A stretch of DNA of 64,000 nucleotides from Hirudo medicinalis. Lineage: Eukaryota; Annelida; Clitellata; Hirudinida; Hirudinidae. The notes beneath the pieces were generated by a model. That model did not search any database, was not told the origin of the DNA, and saw only the letters and a program-made list of their open reading frames with translations. Numbering within the stretch: position 1 is the stretch's first letter; each line of letters begins with the position of its first letter. Positions 39,301 through 50,700 of this stretch are shown here, piece after piece. The position numbers were made by a program, and so were the translations under genes. The stretch spans positions 213,065 through 277,064 of the forward strand of contig MPNW01000132.1 in the NCBI GenBank assembly GCA_011800805.1. Direction: 5' to 3'.

Positions 39301-39829
39301 TTCATTAAGGCACCATCATATTAAAGTCATGGAGTCAATCACAACAAAACAAATAGCAAATTCAGTAAATTTATGTTAAACATACCAAAACACATTAAAA
39401 CTTACTTTAAATTAATAAATAAATTAATAATCAGAAAGGGAATATGTGTGCAAATCTAAGTTGCGAAAATTAAACTGGCTTAACCATAAGATAATAAAAT
39501 CGCAGTTGTTACACTCACCGTCAAATTTTCTGACATAAGACCAATTAGTTAGACCTATCCATCTGTATTCGACATCATTCATTCTATACAAAGGGTTTCC
39601 AATGATGCCGGAGTTATGTAAATCGGTATAAACACATCCCGGCACGATAGCATTAACTTTAAAATGAAGTATATTATTCAGGCCATCAAAACACAATTTA
39701 ACAAAGCACTAACGAACCCGAGACATTTGAACCGTGGAGTGTCCAGTTACCATTTAACAAGACTTGCTCTCCACAAGTACAGGCTATATTTGCGGCACAT
39801 AAAATGCTCAGTGTAATTCTAAACTGCAT
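33322..39829 (-). CDS. MANBA: Lysosomal beta-mannosidase (GH2)
   Basis: Seventeen exons give 885 residues (human 879): 39829-39718, 39656-39519, 39205-39057, 38985-38813, 38633-38566, 38486-38320, 37031-36866, 36804-36638, 36569-36432, 35230-35112, 35089-34896, 34834-34655, 34583-34486, 34426-34279, 34215-33998, 33870-33685, 33558-33322. It removes terminal beta-mannose from N-glycan fragments in the lysosome. It has a signal peptide ([17 protein letters not shown]), the N-terminal jelly-roll (NNPLYR-type strands, [15 protein letters not shown]), the linker DLWWPNG, and the catalytic barrel ([35 protein letters not shown]). The acid/base Glu lies in [11 protein letters not shown] and the nucleophile Glu in [29 protein letters not shown] follows, then the C-terminal beta domains (FSDNGF). 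Exon 15 appears to use a GC donor (CACCAG/GCTAGC), the only choice in frame. Confidence 0.95.
35231..36431. other. MANBA intron (about 1.2 kb)
   Basis: Nothing coding recognised. Short frames have no motif. Confidence 0.5.
37032..38319. other. MANBA intron (about 1.3 kb)
   Basis: Nothing coding recognised; AT-rich. Confidence 0.5.
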
Positions 39830-42800
39830 CTTCGCCACTACACATAATCTGTCCAATTCAGCATTACCATTCAGAATCACACGAAATGCTTTCGCGTCAT
39901 TAAATAACTGAAGGCCCGCAGGCCAGCTAGGTTAGCTAATGCTACAATGTGTATATTACTTGTGTGGCAAAAGGTGTCCTTAAATAATCAATTTCTAATT
40001 GCATCAATAGATCTTTCAACCACTAAAATCAATAATAATTTGCATGACGAATATTAAATAGACACAATAACTTTCATAACATTCTGAATACTTAATTTAA
40101 GCCACAATAATCTATTATATATTTGTATCAGGGACGTCACTTCAACGTCTCGCACAACTTGATGAAATGACTTTGTTTCTTTATTTTCTTTTAATTCTCA
40201 CCATAAAGTCAGGTGGAGCACCTGATCAGACGCCCCCTAAATTATGTAGCTGATTTATATATCTAGCCATTCTGTCCAGTAGTTTCTGAGGCTTAAAAAC
40301 ATTCTAATCATTATTATCCTCCTCATCATCATCGTCACCGTCATCATCATCATTGCAACGCTGTAATAACATTATATAACGCTGGTAATTAGAGACATGT
40401 TTAAAAAACACTTGACCCGTGTATCCCGTTATCTTGATTTATTTATAAGGACCACCTTTATTGGTTTTATCTGGATAAATTATTCTTTGCTTTTAAAAGC
40501 AAGGGCCTTTTATCTTATCTTATGAAGATTTAATAATAGGAATGTCTTTAAAATCAAAACACATTCTGTCAGATTACGACTTCTATTAATATTAAATAAA
40601 ATGCATTCCCTTTAGAATTTCTCAGTCTATCACGATCCATTCATTTCATCATCCTAATATCATCACTTTTTATTTCCATCACTTCAAACACTGGTTGCAA
40701 AGCCATCCATTTGGAGGATGGATCTCGCATCACTTGCGGTTTAACGTCCAAGATGAAGACATGAGCTATCTCGCTCAGTCCATTACAGAAGATTGAATAT
40801 TATTATCGCTATCACTGCCTAGCGATCTTCCCAAATGAGAGATATTTATTCATTAACTATTCAGGCGATTGCAGATTGGGTTTGTATATTGTACAATTTA
40901 CCGAATCGGATTTAACATTTAAAAATGTTAGCCCAATATTTGAGGCTACAATTTTCAAATTTTCTTTCCCGCGAAACGATGACATTCAACTAAGTTTTGT
41001 TTGTTATTTGTTAACCTATCATAGTTAATAAATACGCTCTAAACCGATTCAAAAAGTTTTACGCTTTTACATTTTGTAAATGTAACATTGAACAATTTCG
41101 ATTGAACAATTTTAATTGTCTTCATAGGGCATACAAATCAGAACAGTGCTTGAAAGAAGTCATCATCGGAAGGAGTGGACAACGCAAGCTTTGAGACATT
41201 GAATTCTGCAGATGTTGAACACCCAATGGAATGTTCTGAATTACGAAACCAGTCTAACACATTCTGGAAAAATTTCTAATTTTCACTTTCTTTAGCAGCT
41301 CCAGAGAAATTCTCAGTTTGGATTCAATATGTTGACATATTGCTGATTGCATTGAATTGAAGTATTTTTTTAATAGTTATATTTTTCGTTATTATTCCCA
41401 ATAAAACTTGTATTTCTAAACATAAACTTTCGCTTGAGTTGGAGCAACTAGTTGCATATTTAAAAATTTAGGCAAAGTATTTTCTGAATAAATTTTTATT
41501 TCGAGCATCCGCACACAACTCGCAGACAATTTGTCGTTTACAATAAATTCATTTATTGCTTGCCATTTTTCCATTTTCACAAGCTTTTAGCATTCAACTG
41601 TTTATTTACGACATTCGTGAGACCATTGCAGCGAGATTTCAGCATCATTGAAAAGAAGAACAGACGGAACGTATTCAGGGAAGTCATTGGGAGGATGCAG
41701 GGGGCAACGGCAACGGACTTTTGGTGTGAAAAAAAAGGGTCATTTCATCAGGCTGAGAAAAGGTTTGAATCCCCGGGTAAAGCTGAAATGATGTTCCAGA
41801 ATAGATTAACTTAATTACGAAGCTTTTATGCTTTTAACTGCATATTTTTTACAACAATTGCGTGCAGGTTGGCCGAATGGGTTGCGTTCCTGCATGGGGT
41901 CGTAATAGCAACAGTCGTCATGTGTCGTGTTCGCAACCCAGCCTGCACCGCCAGGGAGCGCCCTCGGGTAGAGGCGCTATATAAATGGTAGATCGATTAA
42001 AAATTGCCTTCACATCCAATTCGAATACATAAGGCACTCAAAATATCGGCTAAATACAAAATACAAAACAAAAACCTGCAAACTCTTTGTCGAATATTTT
42101 GAAATCTGAAGTAACCAATTGCAGTGGTTTAAAGTAATAATTGTTTTAAAGCAATGATGAACGGATGTTTCCATTTAACTTCTGTTGAGTCCGCGTTGTA
42201 AAATGCTTGTGATTAGAATAATATTATTCCGTCAGGTGTAGCCTGGTTAAGTTGTAAAAATATAAATTTAAATTGTAAATGGCTATAAAAAGTTCCATTG
42301 ATAATTTATTTAAGAAGTATATGTAAAATTTATACGTACAGTTATGTGAAAAATCATAAAAAGTTAAACGTAAAATAAAGACATTGCTTAATGTCGCATG
42401 TCATCAGGTTGAAGACAAATTAAACAGATTTAATAGAAATTACAATCCGAAGTTTTGTGCAAGGCAAATGTATTCGAAAGAACTAAGCATTTCATCTCAT
42501 TAATTGCATAATCTGTTAAATATCATCTTTGATATATTTTGTCACATTCCTAAGAATATTTTCTTTTTAATAGAAAGTAGATTTGGAAATAAAAAATAAG
42601 TAAAATTTATCTCAAATTATTTAAATGCTTATAAAAATGTCGTAATCATCATGGTTGACAAATATATCAATTTTCCGATTCTTAAAAGTAAATTTCCTTC
42701 TTTTAATAAAAAATTGTTTCTTCTGTTCAACAGATATCATCGCAGCCAAATCAAGCATAATAAGTTTAAAATGTTCTTAGCTTTTTAGACGATGCATCCA

Positions 42801-43056
42801 TTTTTCTTCCCTTCACTCCTCCTTATTACGATGCACATTCTTTATGGAAATGCAAGGGTGCTTCAGGCGCATGTACCTTTGCTAGGCGCAGTTGGATGAC
42901 AGGAAGGAGTTGCGAGGAGATTTCAGTGCTTAACAGATGGCGCTCTGAAGTATTTCCTGTTCTAAGGCAGTTGAGCAGAGAATCTTCTAGAACCATTCAG
43001 TAAACTATTCGCTTCAATCAAAATTTAGACATTTTTGGGCGATTTGTCGTGGAGAC
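39830..43056. other. Gene-poor region
   Basis: Apart from one SINE at 41862-42000, no coding region or RNA gene is recognised. It includes the MANBA promoter side. The 84-residue frame at 41560-41814 has no motif. Confidence 0.45.
41862..42000 (+). mobile_element. tRNA-Leu/Ser-like SINE
   Basis: Bases 41862-41948 form an 87-nt tRNA-like head. The acceptor arms GTGCAGG and CCTGCAC pair perfectly, with an A box at GGCCGAATGGGTT and a degraded B box at GTGTTCGCAACCC. The length suits a class II tRNA with a long variable arm. The tail GCGCCCTCGGGTAGAGGCGC followed by TATATAAATGG resembles conserved 3' domains of several invertebrate SINEs. A working tRNA is unlikely because the anticodon arm does not fold. 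Confidence 0.6.
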
Positions 43057-43065
43057 TTGAAAGAA

Positions 43066-43354
43066 GTCATGAAAAAATTCATCGATTCGTTCGAAGGCAA
43101 GACATCGAGTGCTCGTCTCTTGGAATGCCCAGGAGACAGCAGTTCACAAGGGCCTAACTACCAGGCTTGTTCTGATCTGGAAGATGGAAAGAAGAAGCAC
43201 AAAAACGGAGTGCCATTCTTGAGGACAAAAACTTACTCGTGTGATGAAACTGGTGAAAAATTCCATCGCATCACCGGAGATGATGAAGATTCAAAGACGA
43301 GGTTTCTGTGCGTGATGGATTGTTGTGGAGGAGGCAGGCTCAGTCTCGTGTGGA
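43066..43354 (+). CDS. Candidate 5' exon, function unknown
   Basis: An open frame starting at an ATG near 43057-43066 has many Lys, Asp, Glu and Ser, a KKKHKNG patch and CVMDCCGGGRLSLVWM just before a GTGAGG donor. It ends in phase 0, the phase needed by the synaptotagmin exon at 47702, so it could be an upstream exon of that gene. It lacks the transmembrane helix expected of a synaptotagmin N-terminus, so the link is weak. Confidence 0.3.
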
Positions 43355-43870
43355 TGGTGAGGAAACATTTTACATATTTATTATTATTTAATATTGTTAA
43401 ATATTTATTGTTACGTATGATTCACGAGAATTATAAATATGAAGGTCGATCAGATATGGATTTTTAAAACCTACTTAAAAATATTCTGAAAACACGATAA
43501 TTTTAGGGCTACAAATGGATTTTTAGAATTAGTTGCTTATCCGGTTGCGAATGAAAGAAGAAGCGGAAGAGGAAGTAACATTTCAAAGCTGGTGTGGAAT
43601 GGCGCCCAAAGCTGTCAGTGGATTTATTGTTGCACCCATGAGTTTGAACTCATGAGTTTATCTCCTTTATGACAGCAACCCAAATCACCATCTGTGGAAA
43701 TTATTCGAAAGCTTTTTTTCAGAATAAAACACGATGTAAATGGAAGCGGATGAGAAAAACGGTCCATTGCGAAGTTCAATTATGCTTCAAGTGGATGTTC
43801 AATGCTTTCCTTCGTTTATTCTCCTTTCAAGCCTATCAACTTTGAAGAGCTTCCGATAATTACGTTCCAA

Positions 43871-44142
43871 CCATTCACAATTACATTCAACCATTCATAA
43901 TTACATACACCATTCATAATTACATTCAACCATTCACAATTACATTACACCATTCATAATTACATTATACCATTCATAATTACATTACACCATTCATAAT
44001 TACATTACACCATTCATAATTACATTACACCATTCATAATTACATTACACCATTCATAATTACATTACACCATTCATAATTACATTACACCATTCATAAT
44101 TACATTCAACCATTCATAATTACATTACACCATTCATAATTA
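43871..44142. repeat. 20-bp minisatellite, about 13 copies
   Basis: The unit CATTCATAATTACATTACAC is repeated in tandem and is nearly perfect in the middle, with a few shorter variants ending CAA at the edges. There are no unique spacers, so this is not a CRISPR array. Confidence 0.97.
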
Positions 44143-44510
44143 TACCACAACCAGTTCAATTTAATATCGTCACATCGCAACATTTTATGCCATTAAAACC
44201 ATAAAATGAATATATTATAGTTTATTTTTTCAAATTCAAATGGTTATCAGACATTTCGACTTCCTTTTCTTCTCATTGTTCACTCGCTACGACTTGCCAC
44301 GACTTTAATAGCGAATAATCACAATTGATAATGAAAATTATTTTGACTATACTTAAGAAAACTTGTCTTCAAAAGTTCCTTTATTATCATCATCATTCAT
44401 CCATCATGTCCTGGCGCAGCATCTCGGAGTCCTCGAATGGCGAAATCCACCTCATCGCAGGTGATTGGAAACTCCAAATTATACAGAATTCCACCACTGG
44501 CCTTTTATCT

Positions 44511-45130
44511 TCAACTGAATTTTCTGAGAAAACCTGTCCCTAATATTCGACCAATTCTTCCACCGGAGCTGTCTTTGATTCTTCCTTGTAATACCCACTC
44601 AGCACTGGACGTACCCCTGCTGCTGGAATTCTCTTGAACAAATTTTGAGCGACATTTCAAACGCCTTTGTCTTTCAATCGTTCTCCGTTCTTTTTTACTT
44701 AATCCGATCTTGGTTTTCATAAACTTACGACATTTTATGTCATGCTGGATCTTTCATGTTCTATTTGCCTTCATTTTCGGTGGGTCGTTCTGATTGCCCC
44801 CGGCTGAATCGGGTCAATGGGGCATTAGTCTTTCATTCCATGCGTTATATTCCCTGTCTATTTTGCTGACTATATCAGCTAAAGATATGTGCTGGAACTT
44901 CTTTTGAGCTTCGACATTCACATTTTGCATCCCTCCTGTTTTAGTTCCAGTTCAATCTTTGCCAGCATGTCAGATTCTTCTTCCGACCATCGACACTTGG
45001 AGTAATTCTTGCCTACCCTTAGCCCATGGTATTCCACGGAGAGAGCATGGGTTTTGGTGGATCTTCAAGCCTCGTTCTGTTTGGAATTCTGAATTGCATA
45101 ATTCGCATTCAAAGCGTCCGTACGCAATCG
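44511..45130 (-). mobile_element. R2-like non-LTR retrotransposon, 5' fragment (degenerate)
   Basis: On the minus strand around 45115-45048 lies a C2H2-like finger (CELCNSEFQTERGLKIHQN), and around 45010-44945 a Myb-like helix start (RWSEEESDMLAKIELELK). This finger plus Myb order marks the N-terminal DNA-binding part of R2/NeSL-type elements. A basic frame (MKTKIGLSKKERRTIERQRR) follows at 44720-44511. Stops and frameshifts interrupt the path, so it is dead. Confidence 0.5.
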
Positions 45131-47701
45131 ATATTCAAAGGACTATGACTTCAGCTTTTAAACTTTTAAACTTTAAAAAAAAATTTTTTTGACTAAATTT
45201 TTATGTATAACTTGAGGTTTTTACATGTTTTCAAACTAAAACCAGCAGTAACCCGAACTTGATTTTGGAGTCCTTTCTAATGAAACTGCGAAGTCCAATC
45301 AGCGAAAATTCTAGACGAAAAAAACTAATTGACCAAAAGTCACGACAACGCTGAAATCCCAGAATTGTATAAATTCTAAAGAGCAAGCGAATATTCGACA
45401 GCACTAGTCGACAGCTCGAGCGATATTGTTATTATTATTATTATTATTCTTGCCTACGATATTACTGTTCTTTTTATTATTTTGACTGTAAAGCATGAAA
45501 TAAGAGGCTCACAAATATAATCCGAGCACTTCAGCATTTTGTCCTCCTTTGGTTCGCTTGGAATTTGCAGCATTTTTCGGAACTCTTTCCTCAATGTTCC
45601 AAGCGCATCTACAATGATCACTTATAATTTCGAGAAGAGAACTTGATCTTGTGCAGTGATGCTGCAGTGATGAATATTCTCCTTTCGTGCCAGAGTTTCT
45701 CAACCTCAAAGTTTGTCTTTTGCATTTTTTGTTTTTTTTTTCAACGAAAAAAATATCCGCGTAATGGTTTGCTTTTAATCAGGTCAGTTTTACTTTGTCT
45801 CACCTTTAGTTCTGACATGAGTGTCTTTCAGGTTTTTATTCAACCCTGATTTTATCTGCATGCTGACTGAGTATTTGGTCTCGTGGCAGTCGGCTATTTT
45901 GATAACCTTCATCAGTTCGCAGTAACTTTTTTTGTGATTTGGCAAGCTAAACAATTTTTTTTAATTGAGCCGAACAAGCAAACAAAATATGTGTATAATG
46001 TGAGACAAAAACAAAATTATATCGGCTCAAGGGCTAGTCCTAAGGGAATGACTTCCCGCTATCTGGACTGCCCATTTCACATGTACAACTTAGTTATGAT
46101 CCTATTGTAAATGATTGTAGACGGAGAGTAACATAAAGGGCTGAATAAGTTTGGACGCGAATTATGTCACTGAAACAACGGCGAGTGAATAATGAATGTT
46201 TTAAGCAAACATTTGAAGGCAAATACGTTTGGTTGCTGGGTTATGGTGATTGGAATCATAGAATGTATTTGGTCCTAAGCATGTGCTGGAACGAAGTGGT
46301 GTGTTGGATCTTGCAGAGGAGGGTTTGTGTTTTGGCATGGATCGAAGTGCACATGGGTGCAATAGTGATGGCTTTACAAAACACATATTAAATAAACAAG
46401 GGAGAATGAAATGATCAAATCTGTACATGAAGATGTCTGGATGTGATAGTTGATTTGATGAACTTTAAGAATTTTTAGATTTTTGATGAAAGGGCCAGTG
46501 TGAGAATTATAAGTAAACATAAACAATCTTTAAGTTCCTTAAACAGAGTACTTTAATGTTGTTTATTATATTGATTGCCCTAGTCGTTGTTGACTCCCAG
46601 GTAAAGTAATAGATTTGCATAGACGACCTCGTAGAAATATGTTCAGAACTCAACTCCAAGGAAATTGGAAGCACCTGGAATTGTTGGGCGCAAATTGCCT
46701 GCAAATGAGTTTTTTTATGTCTTGAAGAAATTCGAGGTTCTGCAGGAGATGAAACTCGTTCCTTCACGCAAAATATATTGACAACAAAGATATTGTTAAT
46801 AATTGTTAACAAAAGATTATTACATTTTTCACAATGTTAATTAAAATATTAACATCAAACTTTATTAACAAAATACATTAGCGCCAATTATAACGAAGGA
46901 ATTAGCATTATTATTGACGAAATGATAAATATTGTCAAATAAACTGAATTAAATTCCGTTCTAAACTCAATTTTTTAAATAAGCGATGAACCCTAAATGA
47001 GATCTAAAACAATGTTCATTTTCCTTGGGCAAAATGAGTTTTTTTCAATGTTCGACAGCAGAGACAAAAGAGGTGGTCACAAATTTTCTTAACAATGTCC
47101 ACAAATCCCATGAACTATATGTGTTTTTAGTTTTCTTTTTTTTTTCGAATTTGTAACATGTAAGATGGACAAAAGACAGACATATAAATAAACAAAATAG
47201 TAATGTAATTAAATATAAGGGAATATAGAAAAAATAATGTTAAATAATCAAACTGAATAGTAAATTAAACTTTTAAAAACATTATATTAACAACGCAGCT
47301 TCATTGTCAGCAACTTAAGCTATTTAGAATAACGAAGAAACGCTCTCAAGTTTTCGGCTTTCGTTGAGTTTTGATGGCTTGAGGACCACTTCCTAGAAAA
47401 AAGGTTTTTTGAGAAGCGATAGATCAAGCAGCATCGTTAAAGCAAGCAACAAATCATTCGCTGAAACCACTTCATCATTTCGTTGCACATCGTCACCTCC
47501 TTGAATAGGCTTGACGAATGAGAGCAAGGTAGCAAAACAAATAATACTCAAGCTTAAATGAATGGGCATTTTTGAAATGGAGTAATTTAGCTTTTAAAAT
47601 TTCTTTTACATTTTCGCAGGATCAAAAGCTTACTTAATGAGACCAACTCTAAATCCACGTTCATGTTTTAGTTCCCATTAAGGTGCAATTCATCTTCACA
47701 G
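45131..47701. other. Intergenic or upstream intron, nothing recognised
   Basis: Short TTA microsatellite at about 45427-45448. Frames at 45509-46812 have no recognisable domain. If the candidate exon at 43066 belongs to the synaptotagmin gene, this is intron. Confidence 0.4.
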
Positions 47702-50700
47702 AACAAACAGGCCTTACTCCCCACTGAAGAGGACAAAGATGAGTTTCTCCTTCAAAGTAACTCGAATATCAGCAGGCAAGAAGACACCTGCCAAACGGAG
47801 GCTGATGGTTCAACTCCTCCCAAGGAACCCGTACAGGTCTTTAAATTCATTTAATTTAATATTCCAAGCATCAAGAAGAATATCTGCTTGCAGGGAACAT
47901 CTATCTCAGACCGAGAGACGAGCGAGGTTTGCTCGGACGACCTTGAAAACTCGTTTTCAGACAAAAAACTTGGACGCATTCAATTCAGCATCCATTACGA
48001 TTTTCCCGAGCAAACTTTGACTCTTAGAATCATCAGGCCACGGATTTGGTAGCCAAGGACTTTTCAGGAACAAGCGACCCCTATGTGAAAATCATGCTCC
48101 TGCCAGACAAGAAGAGGAAGTTGATGACCAACGTGAAGAGGAAAAATTTGAACCCAAGATGGAACGAGGTGTTTGCTTTCGAAGGCGAGTTTTCAATTTT
48201 CTTCCTAAATATTTAAAACCTTTGTTTAAGACCGGAGGCAAATTAAATTAGGAGAAGGATTCATGGTCAAACTAATGCTTCTGTGGCACGCCTAATTTTT
48301 AAAAGAAATTCTCCTCACAATGTCGTTAAGGTGTTCTTATCAGTTCTTGAGGCTCACCATTCGTAAGTTGAGATGCAGGTTCTCCATGCATGAGGAACAT
48401 TCGTGCAAAATATCGGAAACATTGATTGTATAAATAATATTGGCTCTTTTTTATTATTTGAAATTACTTTAATTACAATAATTTTTAATTAACTCACATT
48501 CAGATGTAAAAATATGCTTATAATTAAGGAGGTGGTGTCATAACATGAGTGAATATCTCGAATAGAAACCATATCTCGAATCTCAAAAATCCATGAACCA
48601 TGTTTGTACCTGCATATTGAGCAAACAACCCTTTTACATTTCCAGCGATAACGATAGAGATTGTCCTCAAACTTAAAATACATTTCACATTGTCATCAAC
48701 AGTTTCGCAGCAGTTGTTAATGTTACATGTTATTAATATTATGTAATATTTGAATTTTCTATTAATTTGAAACATTCGTAGATAATTTAATTGCCTCTGC
48801 ACAACATTTGCTGATTCTGTTTTCTTTCATTTGGTTCCACTCATGCGGAGTGAATGCAGAATCAAAACTCGAAATAAATCTAAAAGTTCAATTGAATTTC
48901 TTAAATTTAAAGTTTATTCTGACAATAGAGATCTGTACAAGGAATAGTGCTACATTAAATTATTATTTCTTACGGCCATAACAATTCTTTAAAAATCCCA
49001 TGTTAAGGCTTATTTTTGAATTTTTAAATCTAAAACCTAGTAAAGAATACAGGTTAAATAATAAACATGTGCAAATATTTTTCAAACCAATTTTCTTTTA
49101 GACAACAGTCTAAATTCCATTGCAATGCTCGACAATCAAACTTTCCATTTCATTTTGCCATTTCTGAACAAATGATCAATGATCAATTTTTCGAAGACTC
49201 CACTTCTTCATTGAAATGTGGGGCTGACAAATCGTCTTCGGCTTTCGCCATCTTCGAAAGCCTTGTCTTAAAAGACAACAGAGAATGTAAATTTAAATAC
49301 AAACATTCTACAATTGCCTACGAAAATCGCCAGCTAAAACTAAATTGTAAATGTTTATCCGTGAGACCTGTTTGTGCAACCTTTAATATGTCATTATGAT
49401 GCTATTTGAAACTCAATAAAAAAAAAGCAATTTTCAATTTGGCGGTGAAACTGTTAGATTATCTTATACGCGCGACACAACTGGAAGAGTCAACAAGAAC
49501 GCTAAGGTCCAACTAACAACCAAAAAAACTAAAACAAAACAATTATATATAAGAATCGTTGCTATCTAACACAAACGACGTCTTTTCATCAAATATTAAT
49601 TGTAATAATATGTGCACATTAACTACTTCATAAACCTTCTCGTGGTTGTCCTAAAAACTAAGCAAAAGTTTTTACTTTGTCAGGAACATTAAATCATACA
49701 TTTCATTATATATTTATACATTCAAAATATTTCATATTATTTAAAGCAATTCTCTTTTGTACTACCGCGATACTAATGTCCCCTGTACTCAGTACTTTCA
49801 TTCTTCGTGTGTCATATATTTGTATTTTGTTGTCTATGATATGCGGGTAGTCCTAGGCGGGACTTCCGCTATCCTTTGTTTTTAGTTCGCTCGATGTAAA
49901 TAAACTCGGTTTTAAACACGACATGGCGCAGTCGACATATATTCTCGCTAGGCAGCCACCAGCGCTGGACATAAACTCTCCCAGCCCAGCAGACGCCTGG
50001 AGGCGATGGAGAAGTAACTACGAGACATACTTCATACTTTGTAACGGAAATCAGCTTTCCGATGATCGACGTTTGGCCGTTCTTCTGCGTGCTTTGGGCA
50101 AGGCCGCCAATGCTATGCATGGATTGGTACAACTAAGATGACAAGAAGCATGAAATTGTTCTTCAAAGATTTGAAGAGAAATTCACTTGTTGTCAAGGAA
50201 AAATTGCTCAGAAGGAAGTCAGTTAGTCGCCGCTTCCTCCATCTTCGGCGGTGCAAAGCCAACCGACACCAATAGAGAGAGAGCTTGAAGAGAAGCTGAA
50301 GATGCATGTCTCAAACAGATCTATGATATGCTTTATGATAGAAGAAAAAGTCAGTCATCAGATGACAATATCTAGAAGGCGCCCCTGCTCCTAAGGGGAA
50401 CAACTGGGAAGTTAGAACGAATAATCAGCAGACTGCACATGTCTCAGCCCAGAGGTTAAAAGGTCAGAAGTCTAAGCCACCCAAGACACATCCAGTGACA
50501 ACGTCTTGTTGATGAGCAGAGATCATTCTGAAGCGTTCATCGAGTTCGATTTTTCCCCGCAGAGAGTTTCTCGTGCCGAAAACACTGCAGAAACATCCGA
50601 GAAACATTCGATGGTCTCCAATGACGAGAGGTAAGAACCACCCAAGGGAAACATCTGGGAAACTAGAGCAAAAGAAAGACAAATGGAGACAAAGCAGACC

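Noticed and set aside
43871..44142. CRISPR-like array of 20-bp repeats
   Set aside because: The repeats abut without unique spacers and the sequence is eukaryotic; this is a minisatellite.
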